The notes below the pieces were generated by a model. That model saw only the letters and a program-made list of their open reading frames with translations. It was not told the DNA's origin and ran no database searches. DNA of 64,000 bases from Pseudomonadota bacterium. GTDB taxonomy: Bacteria; Pseudomonadota; Gammaproteobacteria; Burkholderiales; Burkholderiaceae_C. The stretch is from the NCBI GenBank assembly GCA_029780695.1, contig JAKOYD010000107.1, positions 104,851 to 168,850 of the forward strand. The letters run 5' to 3'. The position numbers and the translations under genes were made by a program. Position 1 is the stretch's first letter; every line of letters begins with the position of its first letter. Below are positions 18,019-25,398 of this stretch, piece by piece.

Positions 18019-18743
18019 CCGCGGAGCAACACAACCTGCTGGCGTTCGACACCAGCACCGATCAGATGTCGGTCGCCGTGCAGCGCGGCGCCGACGGCCA
18101 GCGCTTTGCGCACACCGGCGCGGGCGGCGCGCAGTCGTCGGCCACGCTGATCCCCACGGTGCAGGCGCTGCTGGCGCAGGCCGGGCTGGGGCTGGTCGAT
18201 CTACACGCCATCCTGTTCGGGCGCGGGCCGGGCTCGTTCACGGGGCTGCGCACGGCGTGCTCGGTGGCGCAGGGGCTGGCCTGGGGCGCGGGCGTGCCCG
18301 TGCTGCCGGTCGACACGCTGCTGGCCGTGGCCGAGGCGGCGCGCCAGTCGCAGCCGGCGCCGCACGCCGCGCGCCGCGTGCTGGCGCTGCTGGACGCGCG
18401 CATGGGCGAGGTCTATGCGGCCGAATACGCCTTTTCGCCCGCCGCCGGCTGGCAGGCGCTGGGCGATGCCGCCGTGCTGCCGCCCGAGGCCCTGGCCGCG
18501 CCGCCCGCCGGCACGCTGCTGGCCGGCAACGCCGCGGCGGTGTACGATGCCCGCCTGCCCGCCGCCGTGGGCGCGCTGCCGCGTGCCGACGTGCTGCCGA
18601 CGGCCGCCGCGCTGCTCGACCTGGCGCCCGCCCTGCTGGCCGCCGGCCACGCGGTGCCGGCCGAGCAGGCGCTGCCGCTCTACATCCGCGATAAAGTGGC
18701 GCAAACCACCGCTGAACGCAGCGCCGCCGGGCTGCCGCGCTGA
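18015..18743 (+). CDS. tsaB: tRNA threonylcarbamoyladenosine biosynthesis protein TsaB
   Basis: Scaffold partner of TsaD in the bacterial t6A synthase (TsaBDE). It is an ASKHA-fold protein that no longer transfers threonylcarbamoyl itself. The 242-aa product opens LLAFDTSTDQMSVAV and has GRGPGSFTGLRTACSVAQGLA, the hallmark of TsaB/YeaZ. rimI follows 19 bp downstream, the usual tsaB-rimI pair. TsaC is encoded 8 kb upstream. Confidence 0.94.
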   Translation: MTAEQHNLLAFDTSTDQMSVAVQRGADGQRFAHTGAGGAQSSATLIPTVQALLAQAGLGLVDLHAILFGRGPGSFTGLRTACSVAQGLAWGAGVPVLPVDTLLAVAEAARQSQPAPHAARRVLALLDARMGEVYAAEYAFSPAAGWQALGDAAVLPPEALAAPPAGTLLAGNAAAVYDARLPAAVGALPRADVLPTAAALLDLAPALLAAGHAVPAEQALPLYIRDKVAQTTAERSAAGLPR

Positions 18744-18762
18744 CGCGGTCTGATTGATCGTC

Positions 18763-19278
18763 ATGAGCGCCGTCCTCACTTCCGCCAACCCGCCCGCCTG
18801 GCCGCCGCTCGCGCCGGCGCTGGAGGCGCGCTTCGAGCCGATGACGCCCGAGCGGCTGGACGCCGTGCTGGCCATTGAGCAATCGGTCTACAGCCACCCG
18901 TGGACGCGCGGCAACTTCGCCGACACGCTGGCGGCCGGCCACAACGCCATGTGCCTGCTGGGCGGCGACGAGCTGCTGGGTTACTTCGTGGCCATGCCCG
19001 GCTTTGAGGAAGTGCACCTGCTCAACATCACCGTCGCGCCCGCGTGGCAGCGCCAGGGCTGGGCGCTGGTGATGCTGGACGCGCTGGTGCTGTGGTCGCG
19101 CGCGCGCCGCGCCGAATGGCTGTGGCTGGAAGTGCGCGCCAGCAACACGCGCGCGCAGCAGGTGTACCTGCGGCGCGGCTTTGCGCGCGTGGGCCAGCGC
19201 AAGGCCTACTACCCGGCCGGCCACGGCCTGCGCGAAGACGCCGTGGTGATGAGCCTGCGGCTGGTGGACGCGCCATGA
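18763..19278 (+). CDS. rimI: Ribosomal protein S18-alanine N-acetyltransferase RimI
   Basis: GNAT enzyme that acetylates the N-terminus of ribosomal protein S18. 171 aa from the ATG at 18763; a TTG at 18754 in frame is less likely. Family features: SVYSHPWTRGNFADTL near the start, the acetyl-CoA loop with a degenerate form of Q/RxxGxG (WQRQGWALVMLDAL), and LEVRASNTRAQQVYLRRGFARVGQRKAYY. Overlaps udg by 4 bp, so tsaB-rimI-udg is one transcription unit. Confidence 0.92.
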   Translation: MSAVLTSANPPAWPPLAPALEARFEPMTPERLDAVLAIEQSVYSHPWTRGNFADTLAAGHNAMCLLGGDELLGYFVAMPGFEEVHLLNITVAPAWQRQGWALVMLDALVLWSRARRAEWLWLEVRASNTRAQQVYLRRGFARVGQRKAYYPAGHGLREDAVVMSLRLVDAP

Positions 19279-20213
19279 GCCTGCACGAACTGGACGAACG
19301 CCAGCGCGCCATGCTGGCCGAAATGGGCGTGAAGCTGTGGCTGCTGAAGGCGGCGCCGGCGGTGCAAAGCGCTACTGAATCGGTAGCTGCTCGCTCCGAT
19401 GTGGCAAGCGCTGAAGGCCCATCGCATGCCGATGCGCCACCTGCCCGCGTCGTTCGCCCCGCCGCGCAGCCCCTTGCCGCCGCCCCGCGCGCTACGCCGC
19501 CGCCGCCGCGCACATCGGCGCCCGCCGCCGCGCCCGCGCTCGGCCCGCGACCCGAAGGCGTGGCCGACATGGACTGGCCGCAGCTTGAAGCCACCGTCGC
19601 CGCCTGCCGCGCCTGCGGCCTGTGCGAAGGCCGCACGCAGACCGTGTTCGGCGTCGGCGACCGCGCGGCCGACTGGATGGTCATCGGCGAAGCACCCGGC
19701 GAGAACGAAGACCGCCAGGGCCAGCCCTTCGTCGGCCAGGCCGGCAAGCTGCTCGACGCCATGCTGGCCGCCGTCGGGCTGTCGCGGCAGGTCGTCGACG
19801 CTACTGAATCAATAGCTGCAGACGCTGATTCATCCAGCGCAGGGGGCCAAAAGGATTTGAAAGCCGGCGTCTACATCGCCAACGTGCTGAAGTGCCGCCC
19901 GCCCGCCAACCGCAATCCGCAGCCCGACGAAATCGCCCAGTGCGAGCCCTACCTGCGGCGCCAGGTGGCGCTGGTGCAGCCCAGGATCATTTTGGCCATG
20001 GGCCGCTTTGCCGTGCAGTCGCTGCTGCAAACCACCGAGCCCATCGGCCGCCTGCGCGGCCGCGTTCACCCCTACGAAGGCGTTCCGGTCATCGTCACCT
20101 ATCACCCCGCCTACCTGCTGCGCGCCCTGCCTGAAAAAGCCAAGGCCTGGCAAGACCTGTGCCTGGCGCTGGAGGTCATGCGCGGCTCGGGCGGCGCGGC
20201 CACGGGCACCTGA
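19275..20213 (+). CDS. Uracil-DNA glycosylase, family 4/5 [4Fe-4S] type
   Basis: Removes uracil from DNA to start base-excision repair. The ATG at 19275 overlaps the rimI stop; the product has 312 aa, longer than the family's usual 200-280. N-terminal 100 residues are low-complexity Ala/Pro with one repeat copy. The catalytic domain starts near 105: CRACGLC (cluster cysteines), GEAPGENED (motif A), FVGQAGKLLD, NVLKCRPPANRNP and HPAYLLR (motif B). Between FVGQ...LLDAML and the conserved VYIANVLKC an extra loop of about 20 residues (ATESIAADADSSSAGG) is encoded by another repeat copy. Remarkable for two in-frame repeat insertions. Confidence 0.92.
   Translation: MSLHELDERQRAMLAEMGVKLWLLKAAPAVQSATESVAARSDVASAEGPSHADAPPARVVRPAAQPLAAAPRATPPPPRTSAPAAAPALGPRPEGVADMDWPQLEATVAACRACGLCEGRTQTVFGVGDRAADWMVIGEAPGENEDRQGQPFVGQAGKLLDAMLAAVGLSRQVVDATESIAADADSSSAGGQKDLKAGVYIANVLKCRPPANRNPQPDEIAQCEPYLRRQVALVQPRIILAMGRFAVQSLLQTTEPIGRLRGRVHPYEGVPVIVTYHPAYLLRALPEKAKAWQDLCLALEVMRGSGGAATGT
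19365..19420 (+). repeat. AT-headed repeat (family A), first copy in udg
   Basis: The segment gcgctactgaatcggtagctgc followed by gatgtggcaagcgctgaagg sits in the low-complexity N-terminal region of the glycosylase and is translated as SATESVAARSDVASAEG. Confidence 0.65.
19798..19860 (+). repeat. AT-headed repeat (family A), second copy in udg
   Basis: The head ctactgaatcaatagctgc is followed by agacgctgattcatccagcgcaggg. It reads in the same frame as the copy at 19365 (ATES-I/V-AA) and creates an extra loop inside the catalytic domain. Confidence 0.7.
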
Positions 20214-20237
20214 CCGCGCCCGCGCGGGCGCCGTCGC

Positions 20238-21167
20238 TCACGCCTTGCGGCGGCGCGCATCACGCCCGCGCGGCTCGTGCTGGTAACGGGCGCACAGCAG
20301 GTCGATCAAGGCCTGGGCGTAGGCCGGCAGCGGGTCGCTGGCGCGCGACAGCACGCGCCGCTCACGCCACTTCCAGTCGTCGGTCAGCTCGATCTGCGCC
20401 AGCTTCATGGCCACCAGATTGCGCCGCGCGGCGCTTTCTGGCACCACGCCGATGCCGACGCCGGCGCCAATCATGCGGCACATGGCGTCGAAGCTGGTCA
20501 GCTGGATGCGCAGCTTCAGCGTGCGGCCCATTTGTTCGGTGATGTGGTTCATGTAGGCCTGCAGCGTGCTGCCCGTGTGCATGCCGATGTAGTCGTGCTC
20601 CAGCGTGTCGGCGAAAGCCGCCGACCGGCGGCGCGCCAAAGGGTGGCCGCGCGCCACCACCAGCACCAGCCGGTCGGTCGAAAAGTGGACGGCCCGCAGT
20701 CCGCTGAGGTCGACCTCGCCGGCCACGATGCCCAGGTCGGCGCGGCCGTCGCGCACGCCGCGCGCGATTTCAGCGTTCGGTTTTTCCTGAAGATCAATGT
20801 TGACGCGCGGGTGGGCCGCCAGCAGGGCGGGCAGCAGTTCGGGCAAAAAGTCCATCACCGCCGTGGTGTTGGCGAACACGCGCAGGTGTCCGCGCAGGCC
20901 GCCACCGTATTCCTGCAGCTCGCTGCGCAGTTGCTCGGCCTGGCGCAGCACGCCGCGTGCGTGATGCAGAAAGGCTTCACCGGCAGGCGTCATCCGCACG
21001 CCGCGCGCTTCACGGTGGAACAGGGCCACGCCGGCTTGATGTTCCAGCGCCTTGATGCGCGCGCTGGCGGCGGCCAGCGACAGGTGCTGGCGCGCGGCGG
21101 CGCGGGTCAGCGCGCCTTCTTCGGCGGTGCGCACGAACAGGCGCAGATCGGTCAGGTCGAATTGCAT
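20238..21167 (-). CDS. LysR-family regulator of the adjacent C5-dicarboxylate (itaconate-like) cluster
   Basis: 309 aa from the ATG at 21167. N-terminal winged HTH (LRLFVRTAEEGALTRAAARQHLSLAAASARIKALE), then a type 2 periplasmic-binding-like effector domain. The open frame continues upstream but lacks LysR-like sequence there. It is divergent from the hydratase gene with a 100-bp intergenic region that should hold the operator. Pseudomonas and Yersinia itaconate operons likewise have an adjacent LysR regulator, so the inducer may be itaconate or its CoA ester (inference). A basic tail RGRDARRRKA ends the protein. Confidence 0.85.
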   Translation of the reverse strand: MQFDLTDLRLFVRTAEEGALTRAAARQHLSLAAASARIKALEHQAGVALFHREARGVRMTPAGEAFLHHARGVLRQAEQLRSELQEYGGGLRGHLRVFANTTAVMDFLPELLPALLAAHPRVNIDLQEKPNAEIARGVRDGRADLGIVAGEVDLSGLRAVHFSTDRLVLVVARGHPLARRRSAAFADTLEHDYIGMHTGSTLQAYMNHITEQMGRTLKLRIQLTSFDAMCRMIGAGVGIGVVPESAARRNLVAMKLAQIELTDDWKWRERRVLSRASDPLPAYAQALIDLLCARYQHEPRGRDARRRKA

Positions 21168-21267
21168 GGCGAATCGTGGGGCCGGGCGTCGAGCCTTCGG
21201 ATTATCCGAAAGCTTGCTTTCAAAATCACCGATGGTGCCCGGGCGCCGCGCGGGCGAACATCGGGGC
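21168..21267. promoter_or_regulatory. Divergent control region of the LysR-hydratase pair
   Basis: The 100 bp between the two divergent start codons contains ttcggattatccgaa (near 21197-21211), a short palindrome with the T-N11-A character of LysR boxes. The position is right for an operator; no binding evidence exists. Confidence 0.4.
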
Positions 21268-22161
21268 ATGGAAAAAAGCCCCCCCTCATTGGACGCCGCC
21301 GTCATCGCCCATTTGCAGCAATGGGTGGGCCGCAGCGAAGAATGGACCGACGACATTGCCGCCGCGCCCTTGCGCGGGCTGTCGGCCACGCTGGACCGCG
21401 ACGACCCGGCGCCCGAGCGCGGCACGCCGGTGCCGCCGCTGGGCCACTGGCTGTACTTTTTGCCGCAGGCGCCGCAAAGCCAGATCGGGCCGGACGGCCA
21501 CCCGAAGCGCGGCGGCTTTCTGCCCCCCGTGCCGCTGCCGCGCCGCATGTGGGCCGGCGGGCGCTTGGTGTGGGAGCCGGGCAACCCGCTGCGCGTCGGT
21601 GATGCGGCGCGCAAGGTCTCGCGCATCGAGTCGGTCACGCACAAGACGGGGCGCAGCGGCGAGATGATCTTCGTGCTGGTGCGCCACGAAGTGCACAACG
21701 AGCGCGGCCTGTGTTTGACGGAAGAGCACGACATCGTGTACCGCGCCGCCGCGCAGCCGGGTGAGAAGGCACCAGCGCCCACACCGGCCCAAACGCAGGC
21801 CGCGTGGCAGCGCCAGATCGTGCCGGACGACGTGCTGCTGTTCCGCTACAGCGCGCTCACCTTCAACGGCCACCGCATCCATTACGACCGCCAGTACGTC
21901 ACGCAGGTCGAGGGCTATCCCGGCCTGATCGTGCACGGGCCGCTGATCGCGACGCTGCTGACGGATCTGGTCCGCCGGCACGAATCGCACGCCGTGCTGC
22001 GGCGCTTTGAATTCCGCGCGCTGCGGCCGACGTTTGACTTGCACCCGTTCTTTGTCAGCGGCGAGCCCTCGGCCGACGGCCGCCAGGTCAAGCTGTGGGC
22101 GCACGACCACGAAGGCTGGCTGACCATGCAGGCGGAGGCGGAACTGGCCGTGGTTTTATGA
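21268..22161 (+). CDS. ich: Itaconyl-CoA/mesaconyl-C4-CoA hydratase-like protein (MaoC/FAS1 dehydratase fold)
   Basis: 297 aa from the ATG at 21268. A double hot-dog enzyme: the N-terminal half (about 20-150) is FAS1-like dehydratase and the C-terminal half (about 165-290) has the hydratase signature FRYSALTFNGHRIHYDRQYV, with the catalytic Asp/His replaced or arranged as in mesaconyl-CoA and itaconyl-CoA hydratases, and GYPGLIVHGPLIATLL. The expected reaction is hydration of itaconyl-CoA (or mesaconyl-C4-CoA) to citramalyl-CoA. First gene of the cluster with a CoA-transferase and a CitE-like lyase, the three activities of itaconate degradation. Substrate assignment rests on context. Confidence 0.8.
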   Translation: MEKSPPSLDAAVIAHLQQWVGRSEEWTDDIAAAPLRGLSATLDRDDPAPERGTPVPPLGHWLYFLPQAPQSQIGPDGHPKRGGFLPPVPLPRRMWAGGRLVWEPGNPLRVGDAARKVSRIESVTHKTGRSGEMIFVLVRHEVHNERGLCLTEEHDIVYRAAAQPGEKAPAPTPAQTQAAWQRQIVPDDVLLFRYSALTFNGHRIHYDRQYVTQVEGYPGLIVHGPLIATLLTDLVRRHESHAVLRRFEFRALRPTFDLHPFFVSGEPSADGRQVKLWAHDHEGWLTMQAEAELAVVL

Positions 22162-22164
22162 GAA

Positions 22165-22216
22165 ATCATGCGTTTGCGCCCGTGTAGCAAGCGCAAGCAG
22201 CTCACTTATCAATAGC
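22165..22216 (-). repeat. AT-headed repeat (family A), inverted copy
   Basis: Between the hydratase and acyl-CoA dehydrogenase genes: gcaagcgcaagcagctcac is followed by ttatcaatagc, that is tail then AT-rich head, the reverse orientation. It fills most of the 68-bp gap. Confidence 0.6.
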
Positions 22217-22229
22217 ATTGATCGGCACC

Positions 22230-23393
22230 ATGAAAACCATCAGCGACGAGCAGTTTCCCGACATTCGCGACGCCGTGCGCGCGCTGTGCGCGCAGTTCCC
22301 GGACGAATATCACCGCAAGATCGACGAGGCGCGCGGCTACCCCGAGGCGTTCGTGCAGGCGCTCACGCAAGCCGGCTGGATGGCGGCGCTGATCCCGCAA
22401 GAGTACGGCGGCTCGGGCCTGTCGATGGCCGAGGCCTCGGTGATCATGGAAGAGATCAACCGCAGCGGCGGCAACTCAGGCGCCTGCCACGGCCAGATGT
22501 ACGTGATGAACGCCATCGTGCGCAGCGGCAGCGAAGCGCAAAAGCAGCAGTACCTGCCGCAAATCGCCAGCGGCGCGTTGCGCATCCAGTCGATGGGCGT
22601 GACCGAGCCGACGACCGGCAGCGACACCACGCAGCTCAAGACCACCGCCGTGCGCAAGGACGGCCGCTGGGTCATCAACGGCCAGAAGGTGTGGATCAGC
22701 CGCATCCAGCACAGCGACATGATGATTCTGCTGGCGCGCACCACGCCGCTGGCCGAGGTGACCAAGCGCAGCGAGGGTTTGAGTTGCTTCTTGATCGACT
22801 TGAAGAGCGCTATTGGCAACGGCCTCACGGTGCAGCCGATCCTGAACATGGTCAACCACGAGACCAACGAGCTGTTCTTCGACAACCTAGAGATCCCCGA
22901 GGACGCGCTGCTTGGCCCCGAGGGCAAGGGTTTCAAGACGCTGCTTGACGGCCTGAACGCGGAGCGCACGCTGATTGCCGCGGAGTGCATTGGCGATGGG
23001 TACTGGTTCATCGACCGCGCGACGAAATACGCCAACGAGCGCGTCGTGTTCGGCCGCCCCATCGGCAAGAACCAGGGCGTGCAGTTTCCGATTGCCGAGG
23101 CGTTCATCGAACTGGAAGCCGCCAACCTGATGCGCTGGAAGGCGTGCGAAAAGATCGATGCGCATTTGAACGCCGGCGCGGAAGCGAACATGGCCAAGCA
23201 TCTGGCGGCCAAGGCGAGCTGGGAGGCGGCCAACGTGTGCCTGCAGACGCACGGCGGGTTTGGCTTTGCGTGCGAGTACGACGTGGAGCGCAAATTCCGC
23301 GAGACGCGGCTGTACCAGGTGGCGCCGATTTCGACCAACATGATCTTCAGCTATGTGGCAGAGCATGTGCTTGGTTTGCCGCGTTCGTTTTGA
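22230..23393 (+). CDS. Acyl-CoA dehydrogenase (itaconate-type cluster)
   Basis: FAD-dependent acyl-CoA dehydrogenase, 387 aa from the ATG at 22230 (a TTG at 22218 is possible). Typical segments: IPQEYGGSGLSMAEASVIMEEI, MGVTEPTTGSDTTQLKTTA (FAD/substrate), INGQKVWISRIQHSDMMILLART, NAERTLIAAECIGDGYWFIDRA, YANERVVFGRPIGKNQGVQFP and THGGFGFACEYDVERKFRET. An acyl-CoA dehydrogenase occupies the same position in the P. aeruginosa itaconate locus. It might oxidise methylsuccinyl-CoA to mesaconyl-CoA, widening the pathway to methylsuccinate; this is inference. Confidence 0.88.
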   Translation: MKTISDEQFPDIRDAVRALCAQFPDEYHRKIDEARGYPEAFVQALTQAGWMAALIPQEYGGSGLSMAEASVIMEEINRSGGNSGACHGQMYVMNAIVRSGSEAQKQQYLPQIASGALRIQSMGVTEPTTGSDTTQLKTTAVRKDGRWVINGQKVWISRIQHSDMMILLARTTPLAEVTKRSEGLSCFLIDLKSAIGNGLTVQPILNMVNHETNELFFDNLEIPEDALLGPEGKGFKTLLDGLNAERTLIAAECIGDGYWFIDRATKYANERVVFGRPIGKNQGVQFPIAEAFIELEAANLMRWKACEKIDAHLNAGAEANMAKHLAAKASWEAANVCLQTHGGFGFACEYDVERKFRETRLYQVAPISTNMIFSYVAEHVLGLPRSF

Positions 23394-23399
23394 TGGCTA

Positions 23400-24125
23400 T
23401 GGTTTTTGGTGAGGAGGCGCCGCTGGCCGGGATGTGCGCCCGGCGGCGCAGTCACTTTCTTTTGCTCCGCCAAAAGAAAGTAACCAAAGAAAAGGCGGCC
23501 CCACTGGCTGCGACCCTTCGCTTCGCTACGGGCAACCTGCGGTGCTCGCGGGCGGGGTGCCGCTGCCGAACTCGCTTCGTTCACTGCGTTCACTTCGCTC
23601 AAACAACGGCAGCGAGCCAGAGCACGAAGCGAATGCATGCTGCGCTGCATTCGCGCACCCCGCCCGCTGCGCTCCTCGGCGCATCCAGAGGGGAGTTGGG
23701 ACGGGCCATCGCTGCGCTCGGCCCGAGAATGAAATGCGCCGCTGCTTCGCGCGCCAACAATTTACTCCCTCTCCCGCGTGCGGGAGAGGGCAGGGGTGAG
23801 GGCTCAACGGCCGAGCGCAGCGATGGCCCGAATGCGGACTTCACCCCCTTCTGGCCGTGCCGAGAAGCGCAGGGCGTGGGGCGGGCGCGCAGCGCAGCAT
23901 GCGCGCTTCGTGCTCTGACTCGCTGCCGCTGTTTGAGCGCAGCGCGCAGCGCGAAGCGAGTTCGGCAGCGCCGCCCCACGACCGAGCATCGCAGGTTGCT
24001 CCGAAGGGGACACGGCCAGCAGGGCCGCCTTTCTTTTGCCTACTTTTCTTTGGCGGAGCAAAGAAAAGTAGGTCGCCCGCCGGGGCGAACTCCCGGCCAA
24101 CAGCGCTCACCACACCAACCAAGCA
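23400..24125. repeat. Long imperfect inverted repeat interrupting the itaconate-like operon
   Basis: The gap of about 750 bp has no credible gene. Its left arm (about 23407-23740) and right arm (about 23800-24125) are inverted, diverged copies. Each carries the motif ctccgccaaaagaaagtaaccaaag (split here as ctccgccaaaagaaag and taaccaaag), the cgaagcgag-rich stretch, and near the centre gggccatcgctgcgctcggc. The apex at 23767-23800 has a smaller hairpin (ctctcccgcgtgcgggagag). Several frames cross it but encode only Arg/Ala/Ser-rich nonsense. Probably a mobile-repeat derivative; it may reduce or terminate transcription into the downstream genes. Confidence 0.75.
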
Positions 24126-24146
24126 AGCTATCACCCCAATAGCAAC
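24125..24146 (+). repeat. Short AT-headed repeat remnant upstream of the CoA-transferase
   Basis: The segment aagctatcaccccaatagc just before the ATG at 24147 resembles the head of family A without its tail. Confidence 0.4.
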
Positions 24147-25331
24147 ATGAAACCAAGACCCCTCGACGGCATCACCGTCATCTCGCTCGAACACGCCGTC
24201 GCCGCGCCGTTTGCCAGCCGCCAGTTGGCCGACCTGGGCGCGCGCGTCATCAAGGTTGAGCGCCCCGGCGTAGGCGACTTTGCCCGCGCCTACGACACGC
24301 GCGTGAAGGGCGAGGCCTCGCACTTCGTCTGGACCAACCGCAGCAAGGAAAGCCTGACGCTCGACTTGAAAAACCCCGACGCGCTGGCCGTGCTGATGGA
24401 TTTGCTGAAAAACGCCGACGTGCTGCTGCAAAACCTCGCGCCCGGTGCGGCCGCGCGCATGGGCTTGTCGTTCGAGGCACTGCATGAAAAACACCCCAGG
24501 CTCATCGTCTGCGACATCTCCGGCTACGGCGACAACGGCCCGTACCGCGACAAGAAGGCGTATGACCTGCTGATCCAGAGCGAGGCGGGCTTCCTCTCGA
24601 TCACCGGCACGCCCGAAACGCCGAGCAAGGCCGGCAACTCGATGGCCGACATCGCCGCCGGCATGTACGCCTACACCAGCATCCTGTCGGCGCTGCTGCT
24701 GCGGCAAAAGACGGGCGAGGGCAGCCACATCGACGTGTCGATGCTGGAAGCGTTGGGCGAGTGGATGGGCTATCCGATGTACTACGCCTTCGACGGCGCC
24801 GCGCCGCCGCCGCGCACCGGTGCTTCGCACGCCAGCATCTATCCGTACGGGTCCTTCCCGGCCGGCGATGGCGGTCACGTGATGCTGGGCTTGCAAAACG
24901 AGCGCGAGTGGAAGGCGTTTTGCGACGTGGTCTTGCAGAACGCGGCGCTGGCGCAGGACGCGCGCTTCGACGCCAACGCCAAGCGCAACGCCCACCGCGA
25001 CGCACTGCGCGCGCTGATCATCGAGGCATTTGCGCCACTGACCACCGCCGAAGTCGAGGCGCGGCTGGACGCGGCGCAGATCGCCAACGCGCGCATGAAC
25101 GACATGGCCGGGCTGTGGACGCACCCGCAGCTCAAGGCGCGGGGGCGCTGGCAGGCGGTCGGATCGCCGGCGGGTGAAATCCCGGCGCTGCTGCCGCCGG
25201 GCCGCAACAGCGCCTTCGACTACCGCATGGACGCGGTGCCGCGCGTGGGCGAGCACACCGACGCGATCCTGCGCGAGACGGGGCGCAGCCCGCAGCAGCT
25301 GGCCGCGTTGCGCGAGGCGAAGGCCATCTGA
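24147..25331 (+). CDS. ict: CaiB/BaiF family III CoA-transferase (itaconate CoA-transferase-like)
   Basis: 394 aa. Family III CoA-transferases move CoA from a donor such as succinyl-CoA to a carboxylic acid through a catalytic Asp. Seen: GITVISLEHAVAAPFASRQLADLGARVIKVERP, a typical N-terminus; KAYDLLIQSEAGFLSITG with the likely catalytic Asp; DIAAGMYAYTSILSALLLRQKTGEG; ERPGVGDFAR. With the hydratase and lyase it forms the expected activation step itaconate to itaconyl-CoA. The start ATG lies right after a repeat, with no clear ribosome site (agcaac). Confidence 0.83.
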   Translation: MKPRPLDGITVISLEHAVAAPFASRQLADLGARVIKVERPGVGDFARAYDTRVKGEASHFVWTNRSKESLTLDLKNPDALAVLMDLLKNADVLLQNLAPGAAARMGLSFEALHEKHPRLIVCDISGYGDNGPYRDKKAYDLLIQSEAGFLSITGTPETPSKAGNSMADIAAGMYAYTSILSALLLRQKTGEGSHIDVSMLEALGEWMGYPMYYAFDGAAPPPRTGASHASIYPYGSFPAGDGGHVMLGLQNEREWKAFCDVVLQNAALAQDARFDANAKRNAHRDALRALIIEAFAPLTTAEVEARLDAAQIANARMNDMAGLWTHPQLKARGRWQAVGSPAGEIPALLPPGRNSAFDYRMDAVPRVGEHTDAILRETGRSPQQLAALREAKAI

Positions 25332-25335
25332 TCCT

Positions 25336-25385
25336 GAAGACTATATTTTTGATAGCTGGTTGCGCTTGTTCCGCGCCAACCAACG
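25336..25385 (+). repeat. AT-headed repeat (family A)
   Basis: The segment gactatatttttgatagctgg followed by ttgcgcttgttccgcgcc lies in the 67-bp gap between the CoA-transferase and MmgE/PrpD genes. Confidence 0.65.
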
Positions 25386-25398
25386 GCCCATTTGACCC

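Noticed and set aside
20238..21782. A 514-codon version of the LysR regulator
   Set aside because: The upstream part overlaps the hydratase gene on the other strand and lacks LysR similarity; the normal start MQFDLTDLRLF is at 21167.
23434..24150. Several frames of 90-130 codons between the acyl-CoA dehydrogenase and CoA-transferase genes
   Set aside because: All fall in the long inverted repeat; both strands give similar Arg/Ser/Ala-rich strings, as expected for repeat DNA.
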